From contig JAWNZC010000473.1 of NCBI GenBank assembly GCA_035771165.1, positions 4,693,001 to 4,757,000 of the forward strand: a DNA stretch of 64,000 bases. The letters are read 5' to 3'. This DNA is from Paragorgia papillata (taxonomy: Eukaryota; Cnidaria; Anthozoa; Scleralcyonacea; Coralliidae). Shown in pieces: positions 44,467 through 56,500 of this stretch; within the stretch, counting starts at the first letter, position 1, and the number at the start of each line of letters is the position of its first letter. Both the position numbers and the translations under genes were made by a program. The notes under the pieces were generated by a model. The model was given only the letters and a program-made list of their open reading frames with translations. It was not told the DNA's origin and ran no database searches.

Positions 44467-47400
44467 TTAAGTAGGGACTGGATCTGGACAAGTGGACTTT
44501 TTGTGTCCTTTTCTTGGGTTCCCACATTTCTTACAAACCGGTGCCTTTCTTTGTCTTCCTTGAGTTGAAACCGGCCTGCTTGCAGACTGCAACTCCTCAT
44601 CTGATAAAATAAATAAAACAATATATGCCTGTCTAATTAAAACCACCATTTGCCACCACGACATTGACGAAATAATAATATATTATCTGTTTACTGTACC
44701 TGTGCATGTTGGGGGACAAATTGGAGTTTGCTTTTCCAGTCTTTCTCTATATCTCTTGAGTGCATTTTCTTTGTCTTCTTTTTCTAGCATACTATGGAGA
44801 GGCTGTGGAACTTGCTGCTGTAAATCGACTTGTAAGTTTTTTAAAACATCTCTTGGTGATTCAATAAAAAACTGGTATATATCTGAAACATAGTCTAAAA
44901 GAGTTCAAGTGATGCTTTTAATAACCACAAATCATGTGATGGTGGATTATAGAAATTAAAGTAATAAAGTGTTTACTTAATATGTAGTTACCATAATTCT
45001 GCATTGTCTTTACTTGTCTAACAGTTCCTTCCCCTTCTTTGAACTTTGTATAAGTTACTCGAAGTTTTACATTTCCCTGATCATCCTTTTTGTTTTCTCT
45101 GTTGATATTGCAGTTAAAATGCAAGGCACTCAAGATTGTCCTGTAAACACGAATTATTGTGTAATAATATATTGACTACTCTTACTGTGAAAGAATTGTC
45201 TGACCTTTCAAAACATTCTTACCTACTCATCATGCCAAGATAGGAATAAGCTAACATTTTTGGTGCAAACTGGTTTATAACAGAATGGTATCCTTCCAAG
45301 GCACTTGTTTGACCAGACGACGATGATTTTTTTATTGCTTTGACAAGCCGTTTATTTCGCAGGACCTCACACAATTTTTCATACAACAAAGATCCTATAA
45401 TACCAGCAGATTTTGATTTAGTACACGGAGTGGTGGTTATAATCTTTCAGGTCAGAAGGCATCCAGTTTGAATACAGATTTTTACTCTTTGGAAAATCAT
45501 GCCAACTTATTGAATTATGATTAGAGTTGCAATGGCCCTTGCACCTCAGAGATTTTGGACACTGATTTTGCCACATACAGTGCTGGCTATAACACACATT
45601 GGTGAGTGAATATATATGATATAATTGTACAGTACCTTTAGTAAGCCAGACACGTGGTTCAGTAATTGGACTGTGTGCACATTTATTAAAAATCTTGTTA
45701 GGTAAGTTGCTGTGTTCATTTACTATGTGGTAAAGGAATGTTTCAAACTTGGCATATTTAACTTCTTCCATATGCTGCTCTGAAGATGTCACTGACCAAT
45801 AATAGTGTCTTACACAAGCTCTTCTCCATCTGTTGATAGTTTCATAGCCTTTTTCTTTGCCTGCTTTCACCAGAGACTTTGACAAACCTATCAAACAGAT
45901 TTATAGACAATATGTCATTCAGTCGTACATTTAAAGGATCATTGCATGATTTTCATTATTATTGTTTCAGGGCTACACTTACTAATACACTGTAGATATA
46001 TTATGCTTACTTTTAGCTACATGCCAACAGTCAAAATAATGATCAATTGTTGCTTTCCCCAGCTGCTTACAAATCTTTGAACATTCTTCTCTCATCCATT
46101 TGGCAATACCAGTATGTCTGTCAGATATAAATGATTTAATTACCATCTCTGTTGAAAGCAGGAAAGAAAGGGCTTGTTGAAAACCTAAAAATTCCATGGC
46201 TGTACTGCTTCCTGCATCATTTGCCTAAAAATAGCCCAAAAAAATTATCAAATAGAAATTCTCTATTATCACCTTGATCGTTAAATACATGTATATTTTA
46301 TCTTAGACTACATGTATACAGTGTACAATATTATTAGTACCTGTAAGATTGCAATGTGAAGAATTAAGCCAGATGTGCAACAGAACATTGTGTATGTACA
46401 GTACTTTGCAGAGTGACCCATGCTGTCATGACGTCCATCTCCAGCTAAAACTACTTCTTTATTTTTTAGATTTTCCAGTAACTTTGCTTGGTATTTTTTC
46501 CAAAATCCCACAACAGATGGTATAAGAAGATGTCTTTGATGGTAGTAGAAGGTTGGTTTGTGATAAACAAGTATTCCTATATGATTGAACACCAGTAGAA
46601 TCTTTTTAATGGAAGTACCAGCACAAAGGATAGCGAAGCTTAGAAGAAGGTTACCAGCTGGAAACTTACCAAGAAGATAGGGTTGACTATTCCAAACTTC
46701 CTCCTTATGGCAGATTTCACAACACGCTCTGACAGTTATCATTGTACCCGTTTGAGTTATGCTAACACTTGGATTTCGCGAAAAGCAAAAATGACAATGT
46801 TGAAACAGAAGCAGCAGTTTGGACAGGAACACAATTGCTTTTGGCTCTTGGCGCACATCCTTACCACTGCACTGGACTCTACAAGATAAATATTTATTTT
46901 ATAAATATGTGTTCAATAGAATGCAAAGGAAACATCACCTTAGAAAACAACTATGGAAGTACATGTACCTTTTTTTCTGACCTTTCTCATCATTGTCATC
47001 AAGGTGTTCTTTGTATGCATTGTCTATGAACTCTGGTGACCAAGATAAATCCTCATCATCACAATCATTACCATCATCATTACTACTGCTAGCCTTACCA
47101 TCATCATCATCCTCATCACTAACCTCATCATCATCCCCATCATCATCATCCCCATCATCGTCATCATCCCCATCATCATCATCCCCATCATCGTCATCAT
47201 CCCCATCATCATCATCATCATCCCCATCATCGTCATCATCCCCATCATCATCATCCCCATCATCGTCATCATCCCCATCATCATCATCATCATCCCCATC
47301 ATCATCATCATCCCCATCATCATCATGCCCACCATCATCATAACCCTCATTATCACCCTCACCACCATGATTATTTTCATCACCATCTTTACCAACATCA

Positions 47401-48752
47401 TTATAACCATGACCATCATCTTTCTCTTTTGTTCCATTCTCCACTCCCCTCTTCTCAATCTCACTGATTCCACCACCCTCATTTTCATCTAAAGCTTTTG
47501 AAGAAATTCGTTTTACAATGTCATTTTTGGTATCTAAAATAGAATAAAATGTAAATAAGGCACTGTACATGTAATTATCTGTTACTTATTATAGATCTCT
47601 TTCATAATGGTCGTCATTTAGAAAATGTTTTACCGGCTAACTGCTTGGCCCATTTCTTTTTACTTCTGGATACCACTGCCGTCTTTCTACTTAATGTATT
47701 TTTTGTTTTAAACAATTGAACCTTTAACGATTCGTTTTCCTCCTCTAGTTCCAAACATTTTTCGCATGGTGGTATAACCTGAAATGTAACAAACTGATTG
47801 TCAAAATGTTTTTGACATTTAGCGGCAGCGTTGAAAGAATGTGCATTCTACCTGTGGAACTGCGACGCATTCTATTGCATCGATACGATCTTGTGCAGTT
47901 GCTTCATTTGGCGTGACCAACTACAGCAAAGAAACACGAAAAGGAAATATCAACCTTTTTAGAATAGACAGCTCGGTAAAGTTGTCTGAGACTGTAATCA
48001 CACTTTAATACTGACTTTAGTCTTTACCTCTTGAGGTGCTATTCCAGATGAACTTTCTGCATTTTCGAGGTCGCATTGTATTGCATCTATACCGTCTTGT
48101 GCAGTTGCTTCATTTGGCGTGACTATCTACAGCAAAGAAACACGAAAAGGAAATATCAGCCTTTTTAGAATAGACAGCTCGGTAAAATTGTCTGAGACTG
48201 TAATCACACTTTAATACTGACTTTAGTCTTTACCTCTTGAAGTGCTATTCCAGATGAACTTTCTGCATTTTCGAGGTCACAAATTTTTTCTAGCGTTTTC
48301 TTTGATTTTTTATTTTTCTCGGGGAACACCACTTTGATGGCCTAAAAATTTATCAAGATACCCACAATTTCTAATATTTGATATCAATCCGTGTGAAGAT
48401 CAAAATAATCCGATAAAGAAACACGAGGTATGCTTACCCTTCGTCGGCTTCTCTTCGACAGCGGACTAGGCTCTGTTTTCTGTTTCCATATTGATGGATA
48501 CGCGTTGTTTTTTAGGCGACGAAGACTCGCACCTTTTCTCCCTACGTGAAGCCTTTCGAAACACTGATCAGTAAAATGCACTGAACAAATAACGAAGCGC
48601 CCCGTTGGGTTAAAATTAGCGCGATGTGTCTTGACAAATTGAACCCAAACAACTCGCTTTATATTTTCTGTGGGGCTTGAATGAAGCGAAATACCAGTAT
48701 TACGATTAGCGCAGTTACTACACCCTTGAACAACGCAACGAGCTGACGGCAT
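44467..48752 (-). CDS. THAP-domain Kolobok-like transposase, 13 exons
   Basis: Exons (minus): 48752-48438, 48341-48234, 48126-48028, 47920-47852, 47778-47634, 47533-46969, 46878-46341, 46224-46011, 45887-45636, 45394-45223, 45140-44992, 44894-44700 and 44600-44467. All have GT-AG sites and matching phases, giving 984 residues without a stop. Residues 1-85 form a THAP DNA-binding domain (CVVQGC, CSVHF, AYPSIW). Residues 198-245 look coiled-coil. An Asp/Gly tract follows. C462, C465, C487 and C490 suggest a zinc site. Catalytic candidates are D581/D585 (GDGRHDSMGHSAKY), D648 (SDRH), D678-x2-H681 (YFDCWH) and E802 (ALEGYHS), consistent with a DDE enzyme of the Kolobok type. A CKKCGNPRKGHKKSTC knuckle ends the protein. 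The ATG chosen starts MPSARC, as is usual for THAP. Confidence 0.85.
47105..47340 (-). repeat. GAT/GGGGAT coding microsatellite
   Basis: ATC-rich repeats with CCCC interruptions (plus strand) encode an Asp-Asp-Gly tract in exon 6 of the transposase. Ser-Pro and Met-rich ORFs in other frames are artefacts. Confidence 0.9.
47870..48281 (-). repeat. 206-bp tandem duplication creating an exon
   Basis: Positions 47870-48075 and 48076-48281 are near-identical tandem copies (for example CTACAGCAAAGAAACACGAA at 47921 and 48127). The breakpoints fall inside exons, so exon 3 joins the first part of an exon-4-like sequence (TPNEATAQDGIDAIQC) to the end of an exon-2-like one (DLENAESSSGIAPQE). Confidence 0.9.
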
Positions 48753-49029
48753 AATTTTGTTTTGTCTTTTAAAATGCAAAATAGGGCCGGGAAGACGCGT
48801 TTTCTCCTATAGATTTATAGTAAATCTTCATGAGTGTGTTGAGTAGATGACGTCACAACGAGAATCCGCTATCGATAAATTGCAGGCTCCAAAAATTCAA
48901 TGGCGAACCTCGAAACCGTGAAAATGTTCGTCAAAGATGTCTTATTTCTGCTAGAATACGTTTTCGGAATTCGTTTTTATTTGCACGGTAAGTTATATTA
49001 GGACCATAAGAACTATCACGGGACGAAAA

Positions 49030-49393
49030 AATGAAATTGCGATAAATTTGCACATTTGCAAATAATTTGCAAATTTGTTAAACTAAATTTGCATGTAATT
49101 TGCTAATGGCGTGTTTTGAATTTGCATTCCGATAAATTTGCAACGACTTTGCATATGAATTTGCGCATTTGCAAATTAGTTACCAAATTTGCAAATAAAT
49201 TTGCCTACGAGGGTAAATTTAAAGCAAATTTGAAAAGAAATTTGCACGACTTTGCACAATAGTTTATTCAACTTTACTGTTTGTAACTTTGCAAAATTTT
49301 ACTAATGAATTTGCTCACGTCAATTTTTAATGCAAATTCGTCATTAAATTTGCTAACTTTGACGCCGTTGCAAATTTATTGTAAAACTGAAGT
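49030..49393. repeat. AATTTGC / GCAAATT repeat cluster
   Basis: More than twenty copies of AATTTGCA-like motifs in both orientations. The final 115 bp (from CTGTTTGTAACTTTGC) recur as a direct repeat at 50058-50175. This fits the subterminal arrays of a non-autonomous element of about 1.1 kb (49030-50175). Confidence 0.75.
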
Positions 49394-50057
49394 TTGGACC
49401 GTCTTCTATAAAAGTACAATTTTTAGGGTGTTTTGATCAAAGCTTGACAAACTTAGTAAATGATCAGAATCTGATTAGGCTGAGCGCGTTCTTTTGAGAT
49501 AAAAACGATACACCTGTATAAGAATATTTTGTCGACAATTAAAACATGGGCATCTCTTGTATAGTTGTTTGTTAGGAACCTCTATTGATCGATATTCTCA
49601 TACAAGCGAAAACCTGTTTGCATGCACTACAGTTCACCACAGTTTAATAGCGCTTTTTTAAGCGTGAACATCGGTAAGCAGATACTGAAACTAGGTCCCA
49701 AATTTAAACGTATTGCAACGTCGGCTAATAGAGATTTAACTGAATTATGTGATGTTTTTTTACATATAATACGAGCAGGTCTTTCACCAATCTCGATCCT
49801 ATCTGAAAGAAGTAAAAATTAGAAAAACGAGTAATTATCTGCCTGTATAATCAGTTCAACCATTAAATGAGATATATGTTTATTATACATGTTGTGGTCT
49901 CACCAACACTTGATTACTCTAGTTCTTTGTCTTTTAATTTTTTTGTCTTTAGTTACTCTTGAAAAAATTAAGACTTCAAACCTAAATAGATCTGGTAGTT
50001 TTAAGATATATGTACGGCCAATTCTTATTAGCTATTATAAGTGCTAATTACATTTTG

Positions 50058-50175
50058 CTGTTTTGTAACTTTGCGAAATTTTACTAATGAATTTGCTCAT
50101 GTCAATTTAAAAAGCAAATTTGTAGTTAAATTTGCACAACTTTCCCACCGTTGCAAATATATAGCGTAAAATTGA
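50058..50175. repeat. Second copy of 115-bp AATTTGC block
   Basis: TTTTACTAATGAATTTGCTC and CCGTTGCAAAT match 49285-49390 in the same orientation. Confidence 0.85.
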
Positions 50176-50179
50176 ATAA

Positions 50180-50257
50180 AACTCAATCAATCAATCAATC
50201 AAGTAGTCAATCAATCAATCATTCATTCATTCAAACAACAATTAATTAAACAATTAG

Positions 50258-50288
<31 letters not shown>

Positions 50289-50336
50289 TCAATCAAACTA
50301 ACTAATTAATTAATTAATCAATAACAATTAATCAAC
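50180..50336. repeat. (TCAA)n microsatellite, interrupted
   Basis: TCAATCAATCAA with ATTCATTC and TTAATTAA interruptions. Confidence 0.95.
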
Positions 50337-50339
50337 AGT

Positions 50340-51600
50340 GCCTTGTTCATTCAGATAACAAAAACCGAAAATATGCTTTTTGTTCGACCAAAAATATATA
50401 ACCCTATGTTCTAGACTTAGAATGACAAAAATTGTAACGTATCCTACCAAGAGCATACCCTATATAGCCTGTATCCTAGAGCACCCGCGCTCATCGAGAA
50501 ACAACACGAATGCTTAAAACATGCATATACACAAGCTTCTACAGAAAGGCATTTGCCTAAATATGAAAAAGTATGCTAAAAAACCTAAATACTTTTTGCG
50601 GCAGTGCTTTCATAATTCGATGTTTTTATCGATGCGTCATCGGAAGTCGTCGGATTAAAGTCGGAGCCTTGTTCATAGTTTTATTGGCCAATCATATCTC
50701 AAGAAATTTCCCGCTAAAACACACTAATTCATGCAAGAAGATGGCGGGTTGGTTTAGTCTGAATGGACACAAGGAAAAAATCCATCTTTTTATAGTGAAC
50801 ATCTACAAAAAACGCCATCATTTGTCACCAAAGTGGTACCTTAGGAAACCTCTGTTGTTTATCCCGTACTATTTGTCTGAATATGTGGATTTTTGACGTC
50901 GAAAAAGCTTGTTAAACACTGCAGTGACGGCACTGTACAAACAAAAACTGAAAACGAAGATTGATCACGACAAACGACGCCAAAAAATTGAAGAAATCAC
51001 GTTGCTTTGATAAAAAGAGGTTAGTAAACTGAAGGAGTGTGAACTATTAGTAATAGTATTCTGTATCTTGGATTAAATTCCAGTATTCTACAGCGGGATA
51101 AATAGCGTTTGTATCTTCGAAGTCTTCGAAAAATATAAATTTTGACAGTGTTTGACCCATGAATCAAATATCTAAGTTTGGCATGTAAAAACAAGTTAAA
51201 TCGTTACTAGTTTTTGTATTTTATAAATGTATTTTGTAAGTTAAAACTTTTTGTGGTTACTCTTTGCAACCCTTGTTTTATAAATAAAAGTTTATATAAG
51301 CTTATCAAGGCTTTCTCAATTCCTTTTTTGGGCCAGAACTTAACTATAGAACACCAAACATAAAGACAGAAAGATATTCTACCAACTAAATAAGACAAGT
51401 AAGTAAGTAGAAAGAAACAATTTGTTTATTTTTAAGTGCAGCTAATCTCATACCTATATAATACTTTTTATAGGTGATGCATTATTTAAGATGGTGTTTA
51501 TACTATTGTACTGTATTGAATTATATTCAAATGTTTTGTTTGAATGTATTGCACTATTGTAAATATTTATTTTATTATTTTGTATAGTTTTACAGTGTCT
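50340..51600. other. AT-rich; one possible small exon
   Basis: An open frame from an ATG near 50742 (MAGWFSLNGHKEKIHLFIVN, ending IPYYLSEYVDF) runs about 50 codons without recognisable family. It could be chance. From 51337 a dispersed block (ACATAAAGACAGAAAGATAT, then ACAAGTAAGTAAGTAG) begins, which recurs at 52990 and 53440. Confidence 0.3.
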
Positions 51601-51629
51601 TAAAAGGTATAAACATTCTCTTTGCATTG

Positions 51630-52655
51630 TATTGCAGAGAGCTGTATTGTATATTGTATTGTATTGTATTGTATTGTGTGTGTGTGCTGTATTGTGTATT
51701 GTATTGTGTGTGCTGTGTTTTGCTGTTTTGTATTGTGTGTGCTGTGTTGTGTGTGCTGTGTTGTGCTGTGTGTGCTGTGCTGTGTGTGCTGTGTGTGCTG
51801 TGTGTGCTGTGCTGTGCTGTGCTGTGTGTGCTGTGCTGTGTGTGCTGTGCTGTGCTGTGCTGTGTGTGCTGTGTGTGCTGTGTGTGCTGTGTGTGCTGTG
51901 TTGTGCTGTGCTGTGTTGTGCTGTGTTGTGCTGTGTGTGCTGTGCTGTGCTGTGCTGTTCTGTGATGTGCTGTGCTGTGTTGTGTTGTGTTGTGCTGTGG
52001 TTGTGCTGTGTTGTGTTGTGTTGTGTTGTGCTGTGTTGTGTTGTCCTGTGTTGTGCTGTGTTGTGCTGTGTTGTGCTGTGCTGTGTTGTGCTGTGTTGTG
52101 CTGTGTTGTGCTGTGTTGTGCTGTGTTGTGCTGTGTTGTGCTGTGTTGTGCTGTGTGTGCTGTGCTGTGCGTGCTGTGATGTGCTGTGCTGTGCTGTGTT
52201 GTGCTGTGCTGTGTGTGCTGTGTGTGCTGTGCTATGTTGTGCTGTGCTGTGTTGTGCTGTGCTGTGATGTGTTGTGTTGTGTTGTGTTGTGCTGTGTTGT
52301 TTTGTGCTGTGCTGTGTTGTGTTGTGTTGTGTTGTGTTGTCCTGTGTTGTGTTGTGTTGTGTTGTGTTGTGTTGTGTTGTGTTGTGCTGTGCTGTGCTGT
52401 GCTGTGCTGTTGTGTTGTGTTGTGTTGTGTTGTGTTGTGTTGTGTTGTGTTGTGTTGTGTTGTGTTGTGTTGTGTTGTGTTGTGTTGTGTTGTGTTGTGT
52501 TGTGTTGTGTTGTGTTGTGTTGTGTTGTGTTGTGTTGTGTTGTGTTGTGTTGATTGTATTGTATTGTATTGTATTGTATTGTATTGTATTGTATTGTATT
52601 GTATTGTATTGTATTGTATTGTATTGTATTGTATTGTATTGTATTGTATTGCTCA
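51630..52655. repeat. TTGTG / TTGTA pentanucleotide satellite
   Basis: Starts as (TGTAT)n at 51640-51690, becomes GTGCT/GTGTT variants with GTGTGCT slips at 51690-52390, then pure (TTGTG)n at 52410-52550 and pure (TTGTA)n at 52552-52650. Because these units lack stop codons, long ORFs appear on both strands (VLCC and TQHN repeats). None is a gene. Confidence 0.97.
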
Positions 52656-53560
52656 TTGCATTGCAATGCAATTTATTGCATTCCATTGCATTGTAATATT
52701 GTATTATATAGTAAATTTTCAAGCATTTATCTTTTAAGTGCTGCTTATATCATACCTATTTAATACCTATTGTACTGCACTGCACTGTATTGTATTGTAC
52801 TTTATTTGTACTTTACTGTACTGTACTGCATTGTTTTTTATTGTTATTGCATTGTATTGGAGTGTTGTAAAGTTTTGTATTGTATAGTTTTGCAGTCTAT
52901 CAACATTTATTGCATTGTAATGAGGACTGTGTCAGATTGCGTCACTCTATTTCAATATCTTAAATTTTCATGTAATTTATTAGGTTAGAACCAAACAAAA
53001 ATACAGAAAGATATAATTTTATTCTACTAACTATTTAACAAGTAAGTAGAAAAATATGTTTATTTTAAATGTGACTTATTTATAAATTATTAAAAATGAT
53101 TTTTATATAATGTTGTTCTGTATAAGTATATTGTAAAGTTTTTAGAGATGTGCCAGATCTGGGTATTGGTGCCCAGTGGGCAGTATCCAGTAAAATTCTG
53201 CTATCAGGCAGTGTCTGGTATTTGGTAAAACAGTTTATAGTTTTAAAGGACTGCCTCCCTTCCCTTGCCTTAATTATTTTGTCTTGCCTCACTTTGCCTA
53301 ATTTACTTCTCAGGTATTGTTATGCATTTGCATTGTAATTTGGATTGATTCGAATTACTGCATTGTAATTTTGCAAGTAAATTTATGTTGTATCATAACT
53401 TTTCATATGTTATTTCTAGACCAGAGTTTAACTATATTCCACCAAACATAGAGACAGAAAGATATTTACAAGTATAGACAAGTAAGTACTGTAGAAAACA
53501 ACAATTTTATACCTATTTTATGCACTATACCTATGTATAAATAGATATCTATATATTGCA
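52656..53560. other. Spacer between pentamer satellites
   Basis: Degenerate TTGCA/TTGTA remnants run to about 52920. Then come two copies of the block CAGAAAGATAT...ACAAGTAAGTA (52990-53055 and 53440-53490), which also precedes the first array. No gene is seen. Confidence 0.6.
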
Positions 53561-56500
53561 TCTTGTCTTGTCTTGCATCTTGTCTTGGATTTTGTCTTGT
53601 CTTGTCTTGCATTTTGTCTTGTCTTCTCTTGCATCTTGTCTTGTCTTGTCTTGTCTTGTCTTGCATCTTGTCTTGCATTTTGTCTTCTCTTGCATTTTCT
53701 CTTGTCTTGTCTTGCATCTTGTCTTGTCTTGCATCTTGTCTTGTCTTGCATCTTGTCTTGCATTTGTCTTGTTTTGTATTTTGTCTTGTCTTGTCTTGTC
53801 TTGTCTTGTCTTGTCTTGTCTTGTCTTGTCTTGTCTTGTCTTGTCTTGTCTTGTCTTGTCTTGTCTTGTCTTGTCTTGTCTTGTCTTGTCTTGTCTTGTC
53901 TTGTCTTGTCTTGTCTTGTCTTGCATCTTGTCTTGTCTTGCATATTGTCTTGCATTTTGTCTTGTCTTGCATTTTGTCTTGTCTTGCATTTTGTCTTGTC
54001 TTGCATTTTGTCTTGTCTTGTCTTGTCTTGCATTTTGTCTTGTCTTGCATCTTGTCTTGTCTTGCATCTTGCATCTTGTCTTGCATCTTGCATCTTGTCT
54101 TGCATCTTGCATCTTGTCTTGCATCTAGCATATTGCATCTTGCATCTTGTCTTGTCTTGCATCTTGTCTTGTCTTCCATCCTGTCTTGTCTTGTCTTGTC
54201 TTGCATCTTGTCTTGTCTTGTCTTGTCTTGTCTTGCATCTTGTCTTGCATCTTGTCTTGCATTTTGTCTTGTCTTGCATTTTGTCTTGTCTTGTCTTGCA
54301 TCTTGTCTTGTCTTGCATCTTGTCTTGTCTTGCATCTTGTCTTGCATTTGTCTTGTTTTGTATTTTGTCTTGTCTTGTCTTGTCTTGTCTTGTCTTGTCT
54401 TGTCTTGTCTTGTCTTGTCTTGTCTTGTCTTGTCTTGTCTTGTCTTGTCTTGTCTTGTCTTGTCTTGTTTTGTATTTTGTCTTGTCTTGTCTTGTCTTGT
54501 CTTGTCTTGTCTTGTCTTGTCTTGTCTTGTCTTGTCTTGTCTTGTCTTGTCTTGTCTTGTCTTGTCTTGTCTTGTCTTGTCTTGTCTTGTCTTGTCTTGT
54601 CTTGTCTTGTCTTGTCTTGTCTTGTCTTGTCTTGTCTTGTCTTGTCTTGTCTTGTCTTGTCTTGTCTTGTCTTGTCTTGTCTTGTCTTGTCTTGTCTTGT
54701 CTTGTCTTGTCTTGTCTTGTCTTGTCTTGTCTTGTCTTGTCTTGTCTTGCATCTTGTCGTGTCTTGCATCTTGTCTTGTCTTGCATCTTGTCTTGTCTTG
54801 CATCTTGTCTTGTCTTGCATCTTGTCTTGTCTTGCATCTTGTCTTGTCTTGCATCTTGTCTTGTCTTGCATCTTGTCTTGTCTTGCATCTTGTCTTGTCT
54901 TGTCTTGCATCTTGTCTTGTCTTGCATCTTGTCTTGTCTTGCATCTTGTCTTGTCTTGCATCTTGTCTTGTCTTGCATCTTGTCTTGTCTTGTCTTGCAT
55001 CTTGTCTTGTCTTGCATCTTGTCTTGTCTTGCATCTTGTCTTGTCTTGCATCTTGTCTTGTCTTGTCTTGCATCTTGTCTTGTCTTGCATCTTGTCTTGT
55101 CTTGCATCTTGTCTTGTCTTGCATCTTGTTGTGTCTTGCATCTTGTCGTGTCTTGCATCTTGTCTTGTCTTGCATCTTGTCTTGTCTTGCATCTTGTCTT
55201 GTCTTGCATCTTGTCTTGCATTTGTCTTGTTTTGTATTTTGTCTTGTCTTGTCTTGTCTTGTCTTGTCTTGTCTTGTCTTGTCTTGTCTTGTCTTGTCTT
55301 GTCTTGTCTTGTCTTGTCTTGTCTTGTCTTGTCTTGTCTTGTTTTGTATTTTGTCTTGTCTTGTCTTGTCTTGTCTTGTCTTGTCTTGTCTTGTCTTGTC
55401 TTGTCTTGTCTTGTCTTGTCTTGTCTTGTCTTGTCTTGTCTTGTCTTGTCTTGTCTTGTCTTGTCTTGTCTTGTCTTGTCTTGTCTTGTCTTGTCTTGTC
55501 TTGTCTTGTCTTGTCTTGTCTTGTCTTGTCTTGTCTTGCATCTTGTCGTGTCTTGCATCTTGTCTTGTCTTGCATCTTGTCTTGTCTTGCATCTTGTCTT
55601 GTCTTGCATCTTGTCTTGTCTTGCATCTTGTCTTGTCTTGCATCTTGTCTTGTCTTGCATCTTGTCTTGTCTTGCATCTTGTCTTGTCTTGTCTTGCATC
55701 TTGTCTTGTCTTGCATCTTGTCTTGTCTTGCATCTTGTCTTGTCTTGTCTTGCATCTTGTCTTGTCTTGCATCTTGTCTTGTCTTGTCTTGCATCTTGTC
55801 TTGTCTTGCATCTTGTCTTGTCTTGCATCTTGTCTTGTCTTGCATCTTGTCTTGTCTTGTCTTGCATCTTGTCTTGTCTTGCATCTTGTCTTGTCTTGCA
55901 TCTTGTCTTGTCTTGCATCTTGTTGTGTCTTGCATCTTGTCGTGTCTTGCATCTTGTCTTGTCTTGCATCTTGTCTTGTCTTGCATCTTGTCTTGTCTTG
56001 CATCTTGTCTTGTCTTGCATCTTGTCTTGTCTTGCATCTTGTCTTGTCTTGCATCTTGTCTTGTCTTGCACCTTGTCTTGTCTTGCATCTTGTCTTGTCT
56101 TGCATCTTGTCTTGTCTTGCATCTTGTCTTGGATTTTGTCTTGTCTTGTCTTGCATTTTGTCTTGTCTTGTCTTGCATCTTGTCTTGTCTTGCATCTTGT
56201 CTTGTCTTCCATCCTGTCTTGTCTTGTCTTGTCTTGTCTTGCATCTTGTCTTGTCTTGTCTTGTCTTGTCTTGCATCTTGTCTTGCATTTTGTCTTGTCT
56301 TGCATTTTGTCTTGTCTTGTCTTGCATCTTGTCTTGTCTTGCATCTTGTTTTGCATTTGTCTTGTCTTGCATCTTGTCTTGTCTTGCGTCTTGTCTTGTC
56401 TTGCATCTTGTCTTGTCTTGCATCTTGTCTTGTCTTGCATCTTGTCTTGTCTTGCATCTTGTCTAGTCTTGTCTTGCATCTTGTCTTGTCTTGCATCTTG

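Larger units (their letters stand above)
43182..49020. mobile_element. Two-gene Kolobok-like transposon
   Basis: Related inverted arms are found at 43338-43406 and 48834-48906: CGCCATTG, then TTTTTGGAG, then a shared 20-mer GTGACGTCATCTACTCAACA. They enclose a THAP transposase gene (minus) and a P2X7-ballast gene (plus). TTAA stands at the presumed left end (43178-43181), matching the TTAA target preference of Kolobok elements. The right terminus is unclear, because AATTTGC repeats begin at about 49030. Outer ends are therefore approximate. Confidence 0.75.

Noticed and set aside
46993..47488. Ser/Pro-rich plus-strand and Met-rich minus-strand ORFs
   Set aside because: Alternative frames of the GAT repeat whose Asp/Gly frame is the real exon 6.
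51454..52737. Cys/Val/Leu-rich and Thr-Gln-His-Asn repeat ORFs on both strands
   Set aside because: Translations of TTGTG/TTGTA pentamers; periodicity follows the DNA repeat, not codons.
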